From: a virus
DNA length: 27,997 nucleotides
Virus record (IMG/VR): IMGVR_UViG_3300010413_001137
Span: 1 to 27,997 of that record
Reading direction: 5' to 3' (one strand)
The notes beneath the pieces were generated by a model, which did not search any database, was not told the origin of the DNA, and saw nothing but the letters and a program-made list of their open reading frames with translations. A program made the position numbers and the translations under genes. Positions 1 through 6,783 of the stretch are shown here, in pieces (the first letter of the stretch is position 1; every line of letters begins with the position of its first letter).

Positions 1-510
1 GGCAAGTCGGCCATCTGTCTAGCGACTGTAGCAGTAAAAGAGAATGGCTATGTCTGGTGTGTCGATCATTTTCAAGGGAATGCCGGAACTCGTAGCCAAG
101 GAACAGCTGTTCATTTTGATGTCCTGACTATATTCAAGCAAAATACAGTGGCCGTGAATGCTTGGCAGTCTGTTATTCGTCCTCTAGTAGCCCCTATAGA
201 GGACATGGTTAGGCTCCTACCTCCAAACTACTTCGATTTTATATTTGTGGATTGCGATAATCGTTATGAATCCATGAAGTTCGTCCTGAAAGAATACTGG
301 AAGAAACTCAAAAATCGTGGAATCATGAGCGGTCGCAATCTGCTATATGACTACAAAGATAAAAGGAAAGAGGTAGACGAAGAAATCGACAACGAGTACT
401 CTCATAAACACATGTTGCACCCAGGTATCATCAAGGCGGTTCATGAAGTGTTTAAGGGGAGATATGAACGTATGCCTAACTCCACTCTTTGGTATAAGGT
501 CAAAGAGTGA
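1..510 (+). CDS. Class I SAM-dependent methyltransferase-like protein (5' partial)
   Basis: The frame is open from the first base of the window, so the N-terminus is missing; the GTG at 148 is an internal codon. The visible part starts at GKSA, the end of the SAM-binding glycine loop, followed by WCVDHFQGN, then a hydrophobic strand FDFIFVDCDNRY and a C-terminal IIKAVHEVFKGRY. All four blocks align with the complete protein at 6127-6783 (GKSA, TVDHFMGN, DLVFIDAGHWY, VVKAVYDMFGDDY), so the two are paralogues of the Methyltransf_24 type. Here the family's DAGH and GHD motifs read DCDN and GRN, which suggests loss of metal or substrate contacts. It could be a degenerate or re-specialised copy. 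Family assignment is fairly firm; catalytic activity is doubtful. Confidence 0.7.
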   Translation, partial: GKSAICLATVAVKENGYVWCVDHFQGNAGTRSQGTAVHFDVLTIFKQNTVAVNAWQSVIRPLVAPIEDMVRLLPPNYFDFIFVDCDNRYESMKFVLKEYWKKLKNRGIMSGRNLLYDYKDKRKEVDEEIDNEYSHKHMLHPGIIKAVHEVFKGRYERMPNSTLWYKVKE

Positions 511-531
511 TAACTAAGGGGAAACTGTTAG

Positions 532-810
532 ATGGATGATTCTGTATTTCGTCAGTATGTCGCCAAGCTGACGGTATGGGGAACGTTCTCTTATCTATTC
601 TTCCTGACTGCCCTTGTATCCGTAGGAATCTACACAGACAGGGACTTATTGGGACCGGGTAAGGAACTTTGGTTTTTTGTGGCGGGTTGGATGACTGCTA
701 AGTCGTCAACCATAATTGATCATTTATGGTCCTCAAGCGTAGGCTCAGAGGAAAAGAGTAAGATTCTGACAAAGATTATAGAGAACGGCAGAGGAGCAAA
801 TTGTGAGTAA
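532..810 (+). CDS. Small two-TM membrane protein, holin-like
   Basis: A 92-aa protein with two hydrophobic segments, about residues 14-36 and 45-62, separated by a short charged turn, then a polar C-terminus. The motif SSSVGSEEKSK after the second segment resembles the GSS.GS.EK tail seen after the last helix of many phage holin-like proteins. The ATG at 532 follows an AAGGGG ribosome-binding sequence. It lies in a run of small phage genes with a lipoprotein and a papain-like protease, compatible with a lysis region, but no endolysin of a standard class is adjacent. The holin role is inferred from topology and tail motif. Confidence 0.55.
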   Translation: MDDSVFRQYVAKLTVWGTFSYLFFLTALVSVGIYTDRDLLGPGKELWFFVAGWMTAKSSTIIDHLWSSSVGSEEKSKILTKIIENGRGANCE

Positions 811-1192
811 AATAAAGAGAATCATGGCGTGTTTACTAGTTGTTGGTTTGTTATTTACCCAAGCCTGTGCGGGTTTTACCCCGTTCAAAACTGTATGTGC
901 AAATCAAGAGACCGCTACAATGGTCAAAGAGAAAGCTAAAGTGGCTATGCAAAATGCCAAACTGGTTATTGACGCCTTGACAGCGGAACTTGGCATTGCC
1001 ACAAATGTGGCTGTCATCGCGACCTTGACTGCCGGTATAGCCATAGCCAATACTGTCCTTAACGCAGCCTACCACTTGGTTTATGAAGTTGCCTGTCCGG
1101 AACTCGAAGCTATGGGCGTTTTAGACACACAGGTGGAAGTGATGAACGCCATGCATGTGAAGGCTATGAAGATGGCGAGGGCAGCACGGTGA
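803..1192 (+). CDS. Putative phage lipoprotein, helical
   Basis: A 129-aa protein starting at GTG 803, overlapping the previous gene by 8 bases, with GAGGAG at 791-796 as ribosome-binding site. The N-terminus is a signal sequence: basic SKIKR, a hydrophobic stretch, then LLFTQAC, which approximates a lipobox with Cys22 as lipidation site (Gln at -2 is not ideal). The mature part is Ala/Met-rich and predicted helical, with a hydrophobic stretch around residues 65-95 and two further Cys residues. It might act at the outer or inner membrane in lysis or superinfection exclusion. I do not recognise the family. Lipoprotein processing is likely rather than proven. Confidence 0.6.
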   Translation: MSKIKRIMACLLVVGLLFTQACAGFTPFKTVCANQETATMVKEKAKVAMQNAKLVIDALTAELGIATNVAVIATLTAGIAIANTVLNAAYHLVYEVACPELEAMGVLDTQVEVMNAMHVKAMKMARAAR

Positions 1193-1974
1193 AGTTCGGA
1201 TGGGTTCCAGACCGACCGGATTATAGAGACTTCGGGGCTGTTGACAACGCTACAACAGCCCCCCTATTCCACCGATCCACATATACTCCCGACAGGATTG
1301 ATCTTAGAGAGACGGGATTTTTTTCACCGGTTGAAGATCAAGGAGACTTGGGCTCCTGTACGGCGCAAGCGGTGGTGGGTATCGTTGAATATCTTGAACG
1401 TAAAACATATGGTAACTTTATTGACCACTCAAGATTATTCCTATACCGAGCTTCTAGGAAACTTTATTTTAGAGCTAAAGGTGACTCTCCCATAGGGGAT
1501 ACCGGATGCGAAATTCGAACGACGATCAAAGCGCTAGCATCATTCGGGTGTCCTCCAGAGTGGGTGTGGCCTTACGAACCTACTAAGTTTGATGTAGAGC
1601 CTTCTCCTGACGCATACGCTCTAGCCCAGACATACAAAGGGTTATTCTATGTTAAGTTGGAGTCGCTCCAACATATCAAGGCTTTTCTGAGAATTCAACT
1701 GCCCGTAGCCTTCGGTTTTACTTGCTATGAAAGTATTGACGACCCGAAGACTGCCGATACCGGAGTGATTCCAGTCCCGAAAAACGGAGAGCGGGTTGTT
1801 GGAGGGCACGCTGTAGCGGCCGTAGGCTACACAGATTCTGATGTTATCATCAGAAACTCTTGGTCTAAAAAATGGGGCGAGGATGGCTACGGATACTTGC
1901 CTTATTGGTACTTCGAGAACAAACAAAGTTCAGACTTCTGGGCAGTATTGCGAAGTGGATGGATAGAGTTATAA
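1189..1974 (+). CDS. Papain-family (C1) cysteine peptidase
   Basis: A 261-aa protein beginning at GTG 1189 with a 4-base overlap with the lipoprotein stop (GTGA). It carries the full papain-fold active site: oxyanion Gln51, nucleophile Cys57 in DLGSCTAQA, His207 in VGGHAVAAVGY and Asn223 in RNSWSKKWGEDGYGYLPY. The Gln-to-Cys spacing of six equals that of papain. No signal peptide or propeptide is evident; only about 50 residues precede the catalytic Cys, so it is probably made active in the cytoplasm. C1 peptidases occur sporadically in bacteria and large phages. The target is unknown: host protein degradation, virion maturation, or cleavage of a surface structure are all possible. Confidence 0.88.
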   Translation: MKFGWVPDRPDYRDFGAVDNATTAPLFHRSTYTPDRIDLRETGFFSPVEDQGDLGSCTAQAVVGIVEYLERKTYGNFIDHSRLFLYRASRKLYFRAKGDSPIGDTGCEIRTTIKALASFGCPPEWVWPYEPTKFDVEPSPDAYALAQTYKGLFYVKLESLQHIKAFLRIQLPVAFGFTCYESIDDPKTADTGVIPVPKNGERVVGGHAVAAVGYTDSDVIIRNSWSKKWGEDGYGYLPYWYFENKQSSDFWAVLRSGWIEL

Positions 1975-2186
1975 CTAAGTGCACGTTCAGTTCTTTGTCT
2001 GAACTTGAGCAACGCTATGTAGAGAAGCAGATACCTAGGTGTCCTGACTGCGGTAGCAAGCCGGACATTTTAAAAGGCGATGTCGAGATCTCTATCGACT
2101 CATGCGTAGTCCAAATCCAGACTATGTGCCTCAACTGCTTCTCTACATATCTTGTCACTCTATATGGAGAAAGAGCTGACCCATGA
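1959..2186 (+). CDS. Zinc-ribbon mini-protein
   Basis: A 75-aa ORF starting at ATG 1959, overlapping the peptidase 3' end by 16 bases. An in-frame upstream start at 1872 would lie deep inside the peptidase gene and encodes a non-matching basic stretch, so the shorter form is preferred although its ribosome-binding site is weak. It contains a four-Cys pair, CPDC and CLNC, about 30 residues apart, the signature of a treble-clef or zinc-ribbon fold, with a strand-rich segment between them. Such phage proteins often bind nucleic acid or polymerase subunits, but nothing here identifies a partner. It is coupled by ATGA overlap to the next, highly basic peptide. Confidence 0.6.
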   Translation: MDRVITKCTFSSLSELEQRYVEKQIPRCPDCGSKPDILKGDVEISIDSCVVQIQTMCLNCFSTYLVTLYGERADP

Positions 2187-2275
2187 AAAAACGCAAGCGC
2201 CGCAAGGGGCGACGCAAGATCGGCAGCAAGAAAAGACGTCAGAGACGTAGACGTAAACAACGTAAGAAACGTTAG
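2183..2275 (+). CDS. Polybasic 30-aa peptide (23 of 30 residues Lys/Arg)
   Basis: A short ORF starting at ATG 2183, overlapping the zinc-ribbon stop (ATGA), ending at TAG 2273-2275. Of 30 residues, 23 are Lys or Arg; the others are Met, two Gly, Ile, Ser and two Gln. It has no hydrophobic core, so it is expected to be disordered and to bind nucleic acid or other polyanions, like a protamine or an arginine-rich motif. The TAG is followed, in the same frame, by three sense codons and the ATG of the nuclease at 2285, so rare readthrough would make a basic tail-nuclease fusion. It could instead be a positional accident or a translational coupler. Function is unknown. Confidence 0.5.
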   Translation: MKKRKRRKGRRKIGSKKRRQRRRRKQRKKR

Positions 2276-2284
2276 AGGGAACAT

Positions 2285-2953
2285 ATGACTACAGTTCTCA
2301 CCTTAAATATGATGCACTGGAACTGCGATCTTAACAAACTCGTCAGTTACTTGAACGACAATCCTATTGACATCGGTCTATTCCAAGAAGGAACCGGCGT
2401 TAGATGGTGGCCGTGGGCCAAGCGCAACAACTCTATACGCTGGCTAGGAAATCAGTTAGGTGGAGATACAAGTACAGTCAACATGAACTGCTACTCTCCC
2501 TTCTGGTGCTGGAACTTGGGTATCTTTTCAAAGCATACACTCGGTCCTTGCACAGAAAGAGAATTTATCACTGGGGATTCTTGGCGACGTTCGGTTCTAG
2601 TAGGAGAGGTTAGCTCAACTGTGCGGGTAGCAACTACACATCTGGGTTACGATGCCGACGATCAGGCGTATCAAGTCGAACAACTGCTCGCGTATCTGGA
2701 TGAGTTTCCGCCTACAGCCATAACTATAGTAGGGGGAGACTTCAATTGCACTCCAGATCACGCCGCTGTCCAGCGTATGCTACAAGCAGGTTTCATAGAC
2801 GCATGGGCAGCGGTCGGGGTTGGGGAGGAAGGCACATTTCCGAAAACAGGTAAACGGATAGATTATCTATTTATAAAAGGAGCGGCTCCGATTACGTGTG
2901 GTGTTGTAGGCATCACCGTTAGTGATCATTACGCTGTACGTATGACATTCTAA
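2285..2953 (+). CDS. Endonuclease/exonuclease/phosphatase (EEP) superfamily hydrolase
   Basis: A 222-aa protein with the ordered EEP-fold motifs: Glu35 in GLFQE, His119 in ATTHLG, Asp152 and Asn154 in GGDFNCTP, RIDYLF near residue 191, and Asp214-His215 in VSDHYAV. This is the full metal-dependent phosphodiesterase site of the DNase I/exonuclease III superfamily. Length is near the minimal catalytic core and there is no signal peptide, so it should act in the cytoplasm on DNA, RNA or a small phosphodiester. AGAGGGA upstream is the ribosome-binding site; its first bases overlap the TAG of the polybasic peptide. Host DNA degradation or nucleotide recycling is plausible. Family certain, substrate not. 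Confidence 0.88.
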   Translation: MTTVLTLNMMHWNCDLNKLVSYLNDNPIDIGLFQEGTGVRWWPWAKRNNSIRWLGNQLGGDTSTVNMNCYSPFWCWNLGIFSKHTLGPCTEREFITGDSWRRSVLVGEVSSTVRVATTHLGYDADDQAYQVEQLLAYLDEFPPTAITIVGGDFNCTPDHAAVQRMLQAGFIDAWAAVGVGEEGTFPKTGKRIDYLFIKGAAPITCGVVGITVSDHYAVRMTF

Positions 2954-2965
2954 AAAGGAGGTTGT

Positions 2966-3220
2966 ATGTTCAAACGTTGTCTTCTGATTGGCGGTATCAT
3001 CCTTACATTCGCAGCGTGTACTCATGTACCGAGAACGTGTGTTCTCCAAAACCCACAAACTGGACACGAGGTAATCCTTTCTAAACAATCACCTAGTCCC
3101 TTAGCGGGTTGGTATGGAGTTGGGGTAGCGATTGTACAGAGACAAAATCAGAAGGAGCTTATTGAGGCGTACAAATCCCGTGGCTACATCATCGTCCACG
3201 AATCCAAACAAGGACTCTAA
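2966..3220 (+). CDS. Small lipoprotein
   Basis: An 84-aa protein with a clear lipoprotein signal: FKR, then a hydrophobic run ending in LTFAAC with Cys18 as the probable lipidated residue. The strong AAAAGGAGG site lies just upstream of ATG 2966. The mature part is short and polar, with QNPQTGHEV and a final GYIIVHESKQ segment resembling a small beta-alpha unit. Its position could suggest an outer spanin subunit, but it lacks the proline richness usual for that class. Its stop overlaps the next start by one base (TAATG), so it is translated with the transketolase-like gene. Confidence 0.6.
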   Translation: MFKRCLLIGGIILTFAACTHVPRTCVLQNPQTGHEVILSKQSPSPLAGWYGVGVAIVQRQNQKELIEAYKSRGYIIVHESKQGL

Positions 3221-4122
3221 TGATTTCCCAAAGAGACGCATTTTTCAACTCCCTTTTCGAACTTGCTAAAGACGATAAGCGTATTGTCGTGATATCGGCT
3301 GATATGGGGGCTCCGTCTCTAGACAGATGGAGACTGGAGCTTCCACATCAGTTTATCAATGTCGGCGTAGCCGAGCAAAATGCTGTCAATGTCGCAACTG
3401 GCATGGCCCTAGAAGGGTTCATCCCTTTTGCTTACGCCATTGGACCGTTTATCAGTCTTAGAGTGGTTGAACAGATAAAAATCGGACCTGCCATTCACAG
3501 GTTGCCAGTGACACTTGTGAGTATAGGAGCCGGTTTAAGCTATGCCAATGCGGGACCTACACACCATAACATCGAAGACCTACGCGTTATTTCGTCAATC
3601 CCAGGTGTGACGGTCATAACATGTACAGACTCTGCTATGGCATCAGTTCTTCCCGTACTAAGCGTAGAAAAGTTAAGACCTTTTTACTATAGGCTTGACA
3701 GGGAGACAAGACCTGTTCTACATCCGCGTATCTCTGTTCCAGACTTGGCGTCAGAATACCCCATTAAGAAGTACAACAATGCTCCACAATATGTCTTCTC
3801 TTGTGGAGACCTGTTTCACCTTGTTTACAAAATTTGCGGAGAGGAGAGTATTAACTGCGTAGATATTTTCCAAGTGCCTATCCTCCAAAGTCTACGCAAC
3901 AAGATTCCCAAAAAGGCCAAAATTCTTGTCCTAGAAGAAGGTATAGGGTTAAGTTCGGCTGTGCTTGAATTTAGTGCTGAGCACAATCTTGAGTGGGAGA
4001 TCTCTCAGGCATATATCGCCCACTACAGAGAGACTTATGGAGGAAGGGAACTTATGCGAGGCGACGAGTATGTAGATCGTCTAATCTTGAACTGGAGAGC
4101 CGATCGTGGAACGATATCTTGA
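3220..4122 (+). CDS. Transketolase-like, C-terminal subunit (pyrimidine-binding half)
   Basis: A 300-aa protein matching the pyrimidine-binding domain of transketolase and DXP synthase. Residues about 48-66, GVAEQNAVNVATGMALEG, hold Glu52, the residue that activates the thiamine diphosphate aminopyrimidine. GLSYANAGPTHHNIEDL follows, as in the family, and the last 110 residues form a short transketolase C-terminal domain. The ThDP-phosphate-binding half is the next gene, so the two should assemble as a split enzyme transferring a two-carbon ketol unit. Split transketolases normally place the N-terminal half first; here the order is reversed. The neighbouring sugar-transfer genes suggest action on a sugar intermediate rather than central metabolism. 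Substrate is inference. Confidence 0.85.
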   Translation: MISQRDAFFNSLFELAKDDKRIVVISADMGAPSLDRWRLELPHQFINVGVAEQNAVNVATGMALEGFIPFAYAIGPFISLRVVEQIKIGPAIHRLPVTLVSIGAGLSYANAGPTHHNIEDLRVISSIPGVTVITCTDSAMASVLPVLSVEKLRPFYYRLDRETRPVLHPRISVPDLASEYPIKKYNNAPQYVFSCGDLFHLVYKICGEESINCVDIFQVPILQSLRNKIPKKAKILVLEEGIGLSSAVLEFSAEHNLEWEISQAYIAHYRETYGGRELMRGDEYVDRLILNWRADRGTIS

Positions 4123-4930
4123 TGCAAAAGCAAAATTCATAGTTGATACGCTATACGCAATGTGCTGTAAAGCGAAAATTGGGCACATTTCGTCAGCTTG
4201 TTCCTGTGTGGATATACTTGTAGCGCTCTACTACGGAGAAACTCTACGGTTCAACCCAGCGGAAAGCGAAGACCCCAATAGGGATAGATTTATTCTATCG
4301 AAAGGTCATGCCGGAGTAGCGCTATATCCAATACTGGCTGACTTGGGATTTATCGACTTTGAAGAACTCGAGAAATTCTGTACAGCTAATGGGATACTCG
4401 GAGGACATCCGTCAGCACACATACCTGGAGTTGAGGTTGGAACAGGCTCGCTCGGATATGGTTTAGGAATCGGCAGTGGTATGGCTATGGCCGCGAAACT
4501 AAGACGCGAACATTGGATGACCTTCGTGTTAATGAGCGACGGAGAATGCTACGAAGGCTCTGTCTGGGAGGCGGCTATGTTTGCATCCCACAATCGCCTG
4601 AGTAACCTCGTAGGTATAATTGATAGGAACTTCCAAGGGGCTACAGATTTCACTGAGAACGCCATTGCCCTAGAACCGCTTGCAGACAAGTGGCTAGCAT
4701 TTGGGTGGGATGTCCAGATAGTCAACGGACACAATGTGATCGCCCTTATCGAAGTTCTAAACGCAACGCGCAATAGATACTCCAACAGACCCAAGATGAT
4801 CATTGCACATACAATAAAAGGGTTCAGGGTTGATTTTATGTGTTACGATCCAGCATGGCACGCAAGGTGCCCAGATCCATCAACAATAGGAGACTATATG
4901 AATGTGGACGATAAGTCAACGCAGAGCTAG
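4106..4930 (+). CDS. Transketolase-like, N-terminal subunit (ThDP diphosphate-binding half)
   Basis: A 274-aa protein from GTG 4106, overlapping its partner gene by 17 bases. Motifs in order: His27 in KIGHISSACS, His68 in SKGHAGVALYP, GGHPSAHIPGVEVGTGSLGY, then the ThDP/metal site SDGE with Asp145 and, 30 residues later, Asn175 in IIDRN. This is the known GDG-X(25-30)-N motif with the first Gly replaced by Ser. WEAAMFASHNRLSNLVGIIDRN closely resembles two-subunit bacterial transketolases. It ends with TAG at 4928-4930. Active-site residues visible are intact, so the pair is probably catalytic. Confidence 0.87.
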   Translation: MERYLDAKAKFIVDTLYAMCCKAKIGHISSACSCVDILVALYYGETLRFNPAESEDPNRDRFILSKGHAGVALYPILADLGFIDFEELEKFCTANGILGGHPSAHIPGVEVGTGSLGYGLGIGSGMAMAAKLRREHWMTFVLMSDGECYEGSVWEAAMFASHNRLSNLVGIIDRNFQGATDFTENAIALEPLADKWLAFGWDVQIVNGHNVIALIEVLNATRNRYSNRPKMIIAHTIKGFRVDFMCYDPAWHARCPDPSTIGDYMNVDDKSTQS

Positions 4931-5075
4931 AGAAATCCTCCAAGAAAACAGACAACTCTTTATTGATGTTCTGTCTATCCTATCTGGGAACGGCAAACTG
5001 ACAGAACAAGAGATGGACCTTTTATACAGGGAACATGAACAAGTGATCGCTAAACTCTATGAGGTCATAGAATGA
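4902..5075 (+). CDS. Small hypothetical helical protein (57 aa)
   Basis: An ORF from ATG 4902 to TGA 5073-5075. It fills the gap between the transketolase N-subunit (29-base overlap) and the glycosyltransferase (ATGA overlap). AGGAGA at 4888-4893 is a good ribosome-binding site eight bases upstream. The product is charged and almost entirely helical: a basic start with SQRRAREIL, then NGKLTEQEMDLLYREHEQ, typical of a two-helix bundle. Both-end coupling and the strong ribosome-binding site argue that it is a real gene. I do not recognise it; a small accessory subunit of a neighbouring enzyme is possible. Confidence 0.6.
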   Translation: MWTISQRRAREILQENRQLFIDVLSILSGNGKLTEQEMDLLYREHEQVIAKLYEVIE

Positions 5076-6130
5076 AACCTAAAATCCTGTTTGTCACAGA
5101 AAAGTGGCCCCAGAATAACCCGGCTCTTGGTCAATCAAGTCTCTTTGTCACACTATTTAAAAGCTTGAGCGAGACAGGACTTGCGGAAATGGCGATAGGC
5201 CATCCGGACGAATGGTGGCTACTCAGAGGGGAACCTTTTGATTACGAACTACTCACAGAAGTAGCCGTGCTAAATACACGTCCAGATATCATCATCTATT
5301 CGTGGTTAAGTTGTCATACTGGTGAACCCGAACTCTTCGGAAGATTTAATCCACAACTCAGAACCTGGCATCGTATCAAGACTATTGCTCCAACGGTCAG
5401 GCTATGTGCGATTTGGGGAGATTCTGCGTGGGCTTTATCACATCAGGCGATCAACGTCCTAGCTCCAATATTCGACCTTCATCTTACTCTCGATGTCAAG
5501 CACAATACAGTTCCAGAAGATAAATTTATGGCTCTGTGGGGTTATCCATACTCAAAAGACATTTTCACAGGAAGTCCAACAGACGCTAGGTTTATCGACG
5601 TTTCGTTTGTAGGGAGTGTGTCGAATAGACCCGAACGCCAAAAGGCGCTTTCTGAACTTAAAGAACGTGGAATAAACGTTCAGCACTTTGGCGGACAAGC
5701 AGAGGATAGACTATCTTTCGATGAGTACGCTACGATCTTTAAACAAAGCAAAATAACACTAAACTTTTCTCAAGGCACGTCAAAAGGGCGTGCCAAAGAA
5801 GCCCTATTATGCGGTGCCTGCCTTGTTGAACCGGAAACAGCAATAACAAATATCTGGGTTGAACCCGGAAAAGACTACGTCACATATAAAATGAACGACA
5901 AAGAACCAGATTACGACGATCTAGCAAAACAAATCTCGTACTATCTGGCTAATTCAGAAGACAGAATTGCCATAGCAACACATGGCTACAATACAGTTCA
6001 TGAGAAGTACAATAGCCAGATGTGGTGGGAAGCAGTCTTCACCAAACTTGGTTTCGGAGAAGAAGTCCCAGACTCAGACCAGGGCGTCAACTTCGACCAA
6101 CTAACCCTAGATAGGTTATTTACCCGATGA
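5072..6130 (+). CDS. GT-B-like glycosyltransferase (CgeB / Glyco_trans_1_2-like)
   Basis: A 352-aa protein with a GT-B arrangement. The N-terminal half begins KPKILFVTEKWPQNN and has the strand DIIIYSWLS. The C-terminal half begins near residue 170 with VSFVGSVSNRPERQKAL, then NVQHFGG, a helix YATIFKQSKITLNFS, and GRAKEALLCGACLVEPE, which corresponds to the nucleotide-sugar binding region (R.fE..acG) of CgeB-like and family 1-type enzymes. WVEPGKDYVTYKM continues the usual motif. It is likely cytoplasmic and transfers a nucleotide-activated sugar. Coupled to both neighbours through ATGA overlaps. Donor and acceptor cannot be read; capsule/LPS-type chemistry is the usual setting for this family. 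Confidence 0.75.
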   Translation: MKPKILFVTEKWPQNNPALGQSSLFVTLFKSLSETGLAEMAIGHPDEWWLLRGEPFDYELLTEVAVLNTRPDIIIYSWLSCHTGEPELFGRFNPQLRTWHRIKTIAPTVRLCAIWGDSAWALSHQAINVLAPIFDLHLTLDVKHNTVPEDKFMALWGYPYSKDIFTGSPTDARFIDVSFVGSVSNRPERQKALSELKERGINVQHFGGQAEDRLSFDEYATIFKQSKITLNFSQGTSKGRAKEALLCGACLVEPETAITNIWVEPGKDYVTYKMNDKEPDYDDLAKQISYYLANSEDRIAIATHGYNTVHEKYNSQMWWEAVFTKLGFGEEVPDSDQGVNFDQLTLDRLFTR

Positions 6131-6783
6131 TACTCAAGAAACTTAAAACTCTTGACATACAAGAGAATACCTCTGATTCCGACTGTGGAGTTCTCATGGG
6201 CTTGGCTTCTGCGATCAGTACCAAGAAACCGACCTTCGTCGAGATAGGTACTTGGAAGGGGAAGAGTGCCGCTGTGCTTGCCCACATCGCTTCGGCAAAA
6301 CAAGGAGTGGTGTATACTGTTGATCACTTCATGGGGAACCCTGGGACAAAACGTGACGAGGTCGCCGAACGTATAGACCTATTTGCCATCTTTAGGCACA
6401 ACATGCGCCAACTGGGTTACTGGCAGACTGTTGTCAAGCCCCTTGTGATGGATTCAGAATCAGCGAGTCGATTGTTCAAGAACAAAAGCGTAGATTTAGT
6501 CTTCATAGACGCAGGTCATTGGTATAGCGATGTTATCCATGACGTCTCTCTCTGGCTCCCGAAGATTAAAAAAGGTGGAGTTATCTGTGGACATGATTGT
6601 CAAGAGTATTATCTTGACATCAAAGAAGAAGCCGACGAGATGTATACACAAGTGGATTGTGCAGTGAGTAAACAACTAAACCGACAGATTCACTTTGGAG
6701 TAGTCAAAGCGGTATATGACATGTTCGGAGACGATTATAAAATATTCAAACCGACATCTGTCTGGGGAGCTAGAGTGACATGA
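6127..6783 (+). CDS. Class I SAM-dependent methyltransferase (Methyltransf_24-like)
   Basis: A complete 218-aa methyltransferase. The SAM-binding loop is EIGTWKGKSA at residues 39-48, the acidic end of strand 2 is YTVDHFMG, and strand 4 is DLVFIDAGHWYSDV followed by a helix and KKGGVICGHD. The DAGH and GHD motifs match Methyltransf_24/TylF-like O-methyltransferases that act on sugars and natural products, some of them metal-dependent. It is paralogous to the partial gene at 1-510 but keeps the motifs that copy has lost. Coupled by ATGA to the glycosyltransferase before it and to the second methyltransferase after it, so O-methylation of a transferred sugar is a reasonable inference. Confidence 0.8.
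   Translation: MILKKLKTLDIQENTSDSDCGVLMGLASAISTKKPTFVEIGTWKGKSAAVLAHIASAKQGVVYTVDHFMGNPGTKRDEVAERIDLFAIFRHNMRQLGYWQTVVKPLVMDSESASRLFKNKSVDLVFIDAGHWYSDVIHDVSLWLPKIKKGGVICGHDCQEYYLDIKEEADEMYTQVDCAVSKQLNRQIHFGVVKAVYDMFGDDYKIFKPTSVWGARVT

Noticed and set aside
1872-1958. Longer start for the zinc-ribbon protein
   Set aside because: This segment lies within the peptidase active-site region in another frame and yields a basic, Leu-rich sequence unlike a natural N-terminus.
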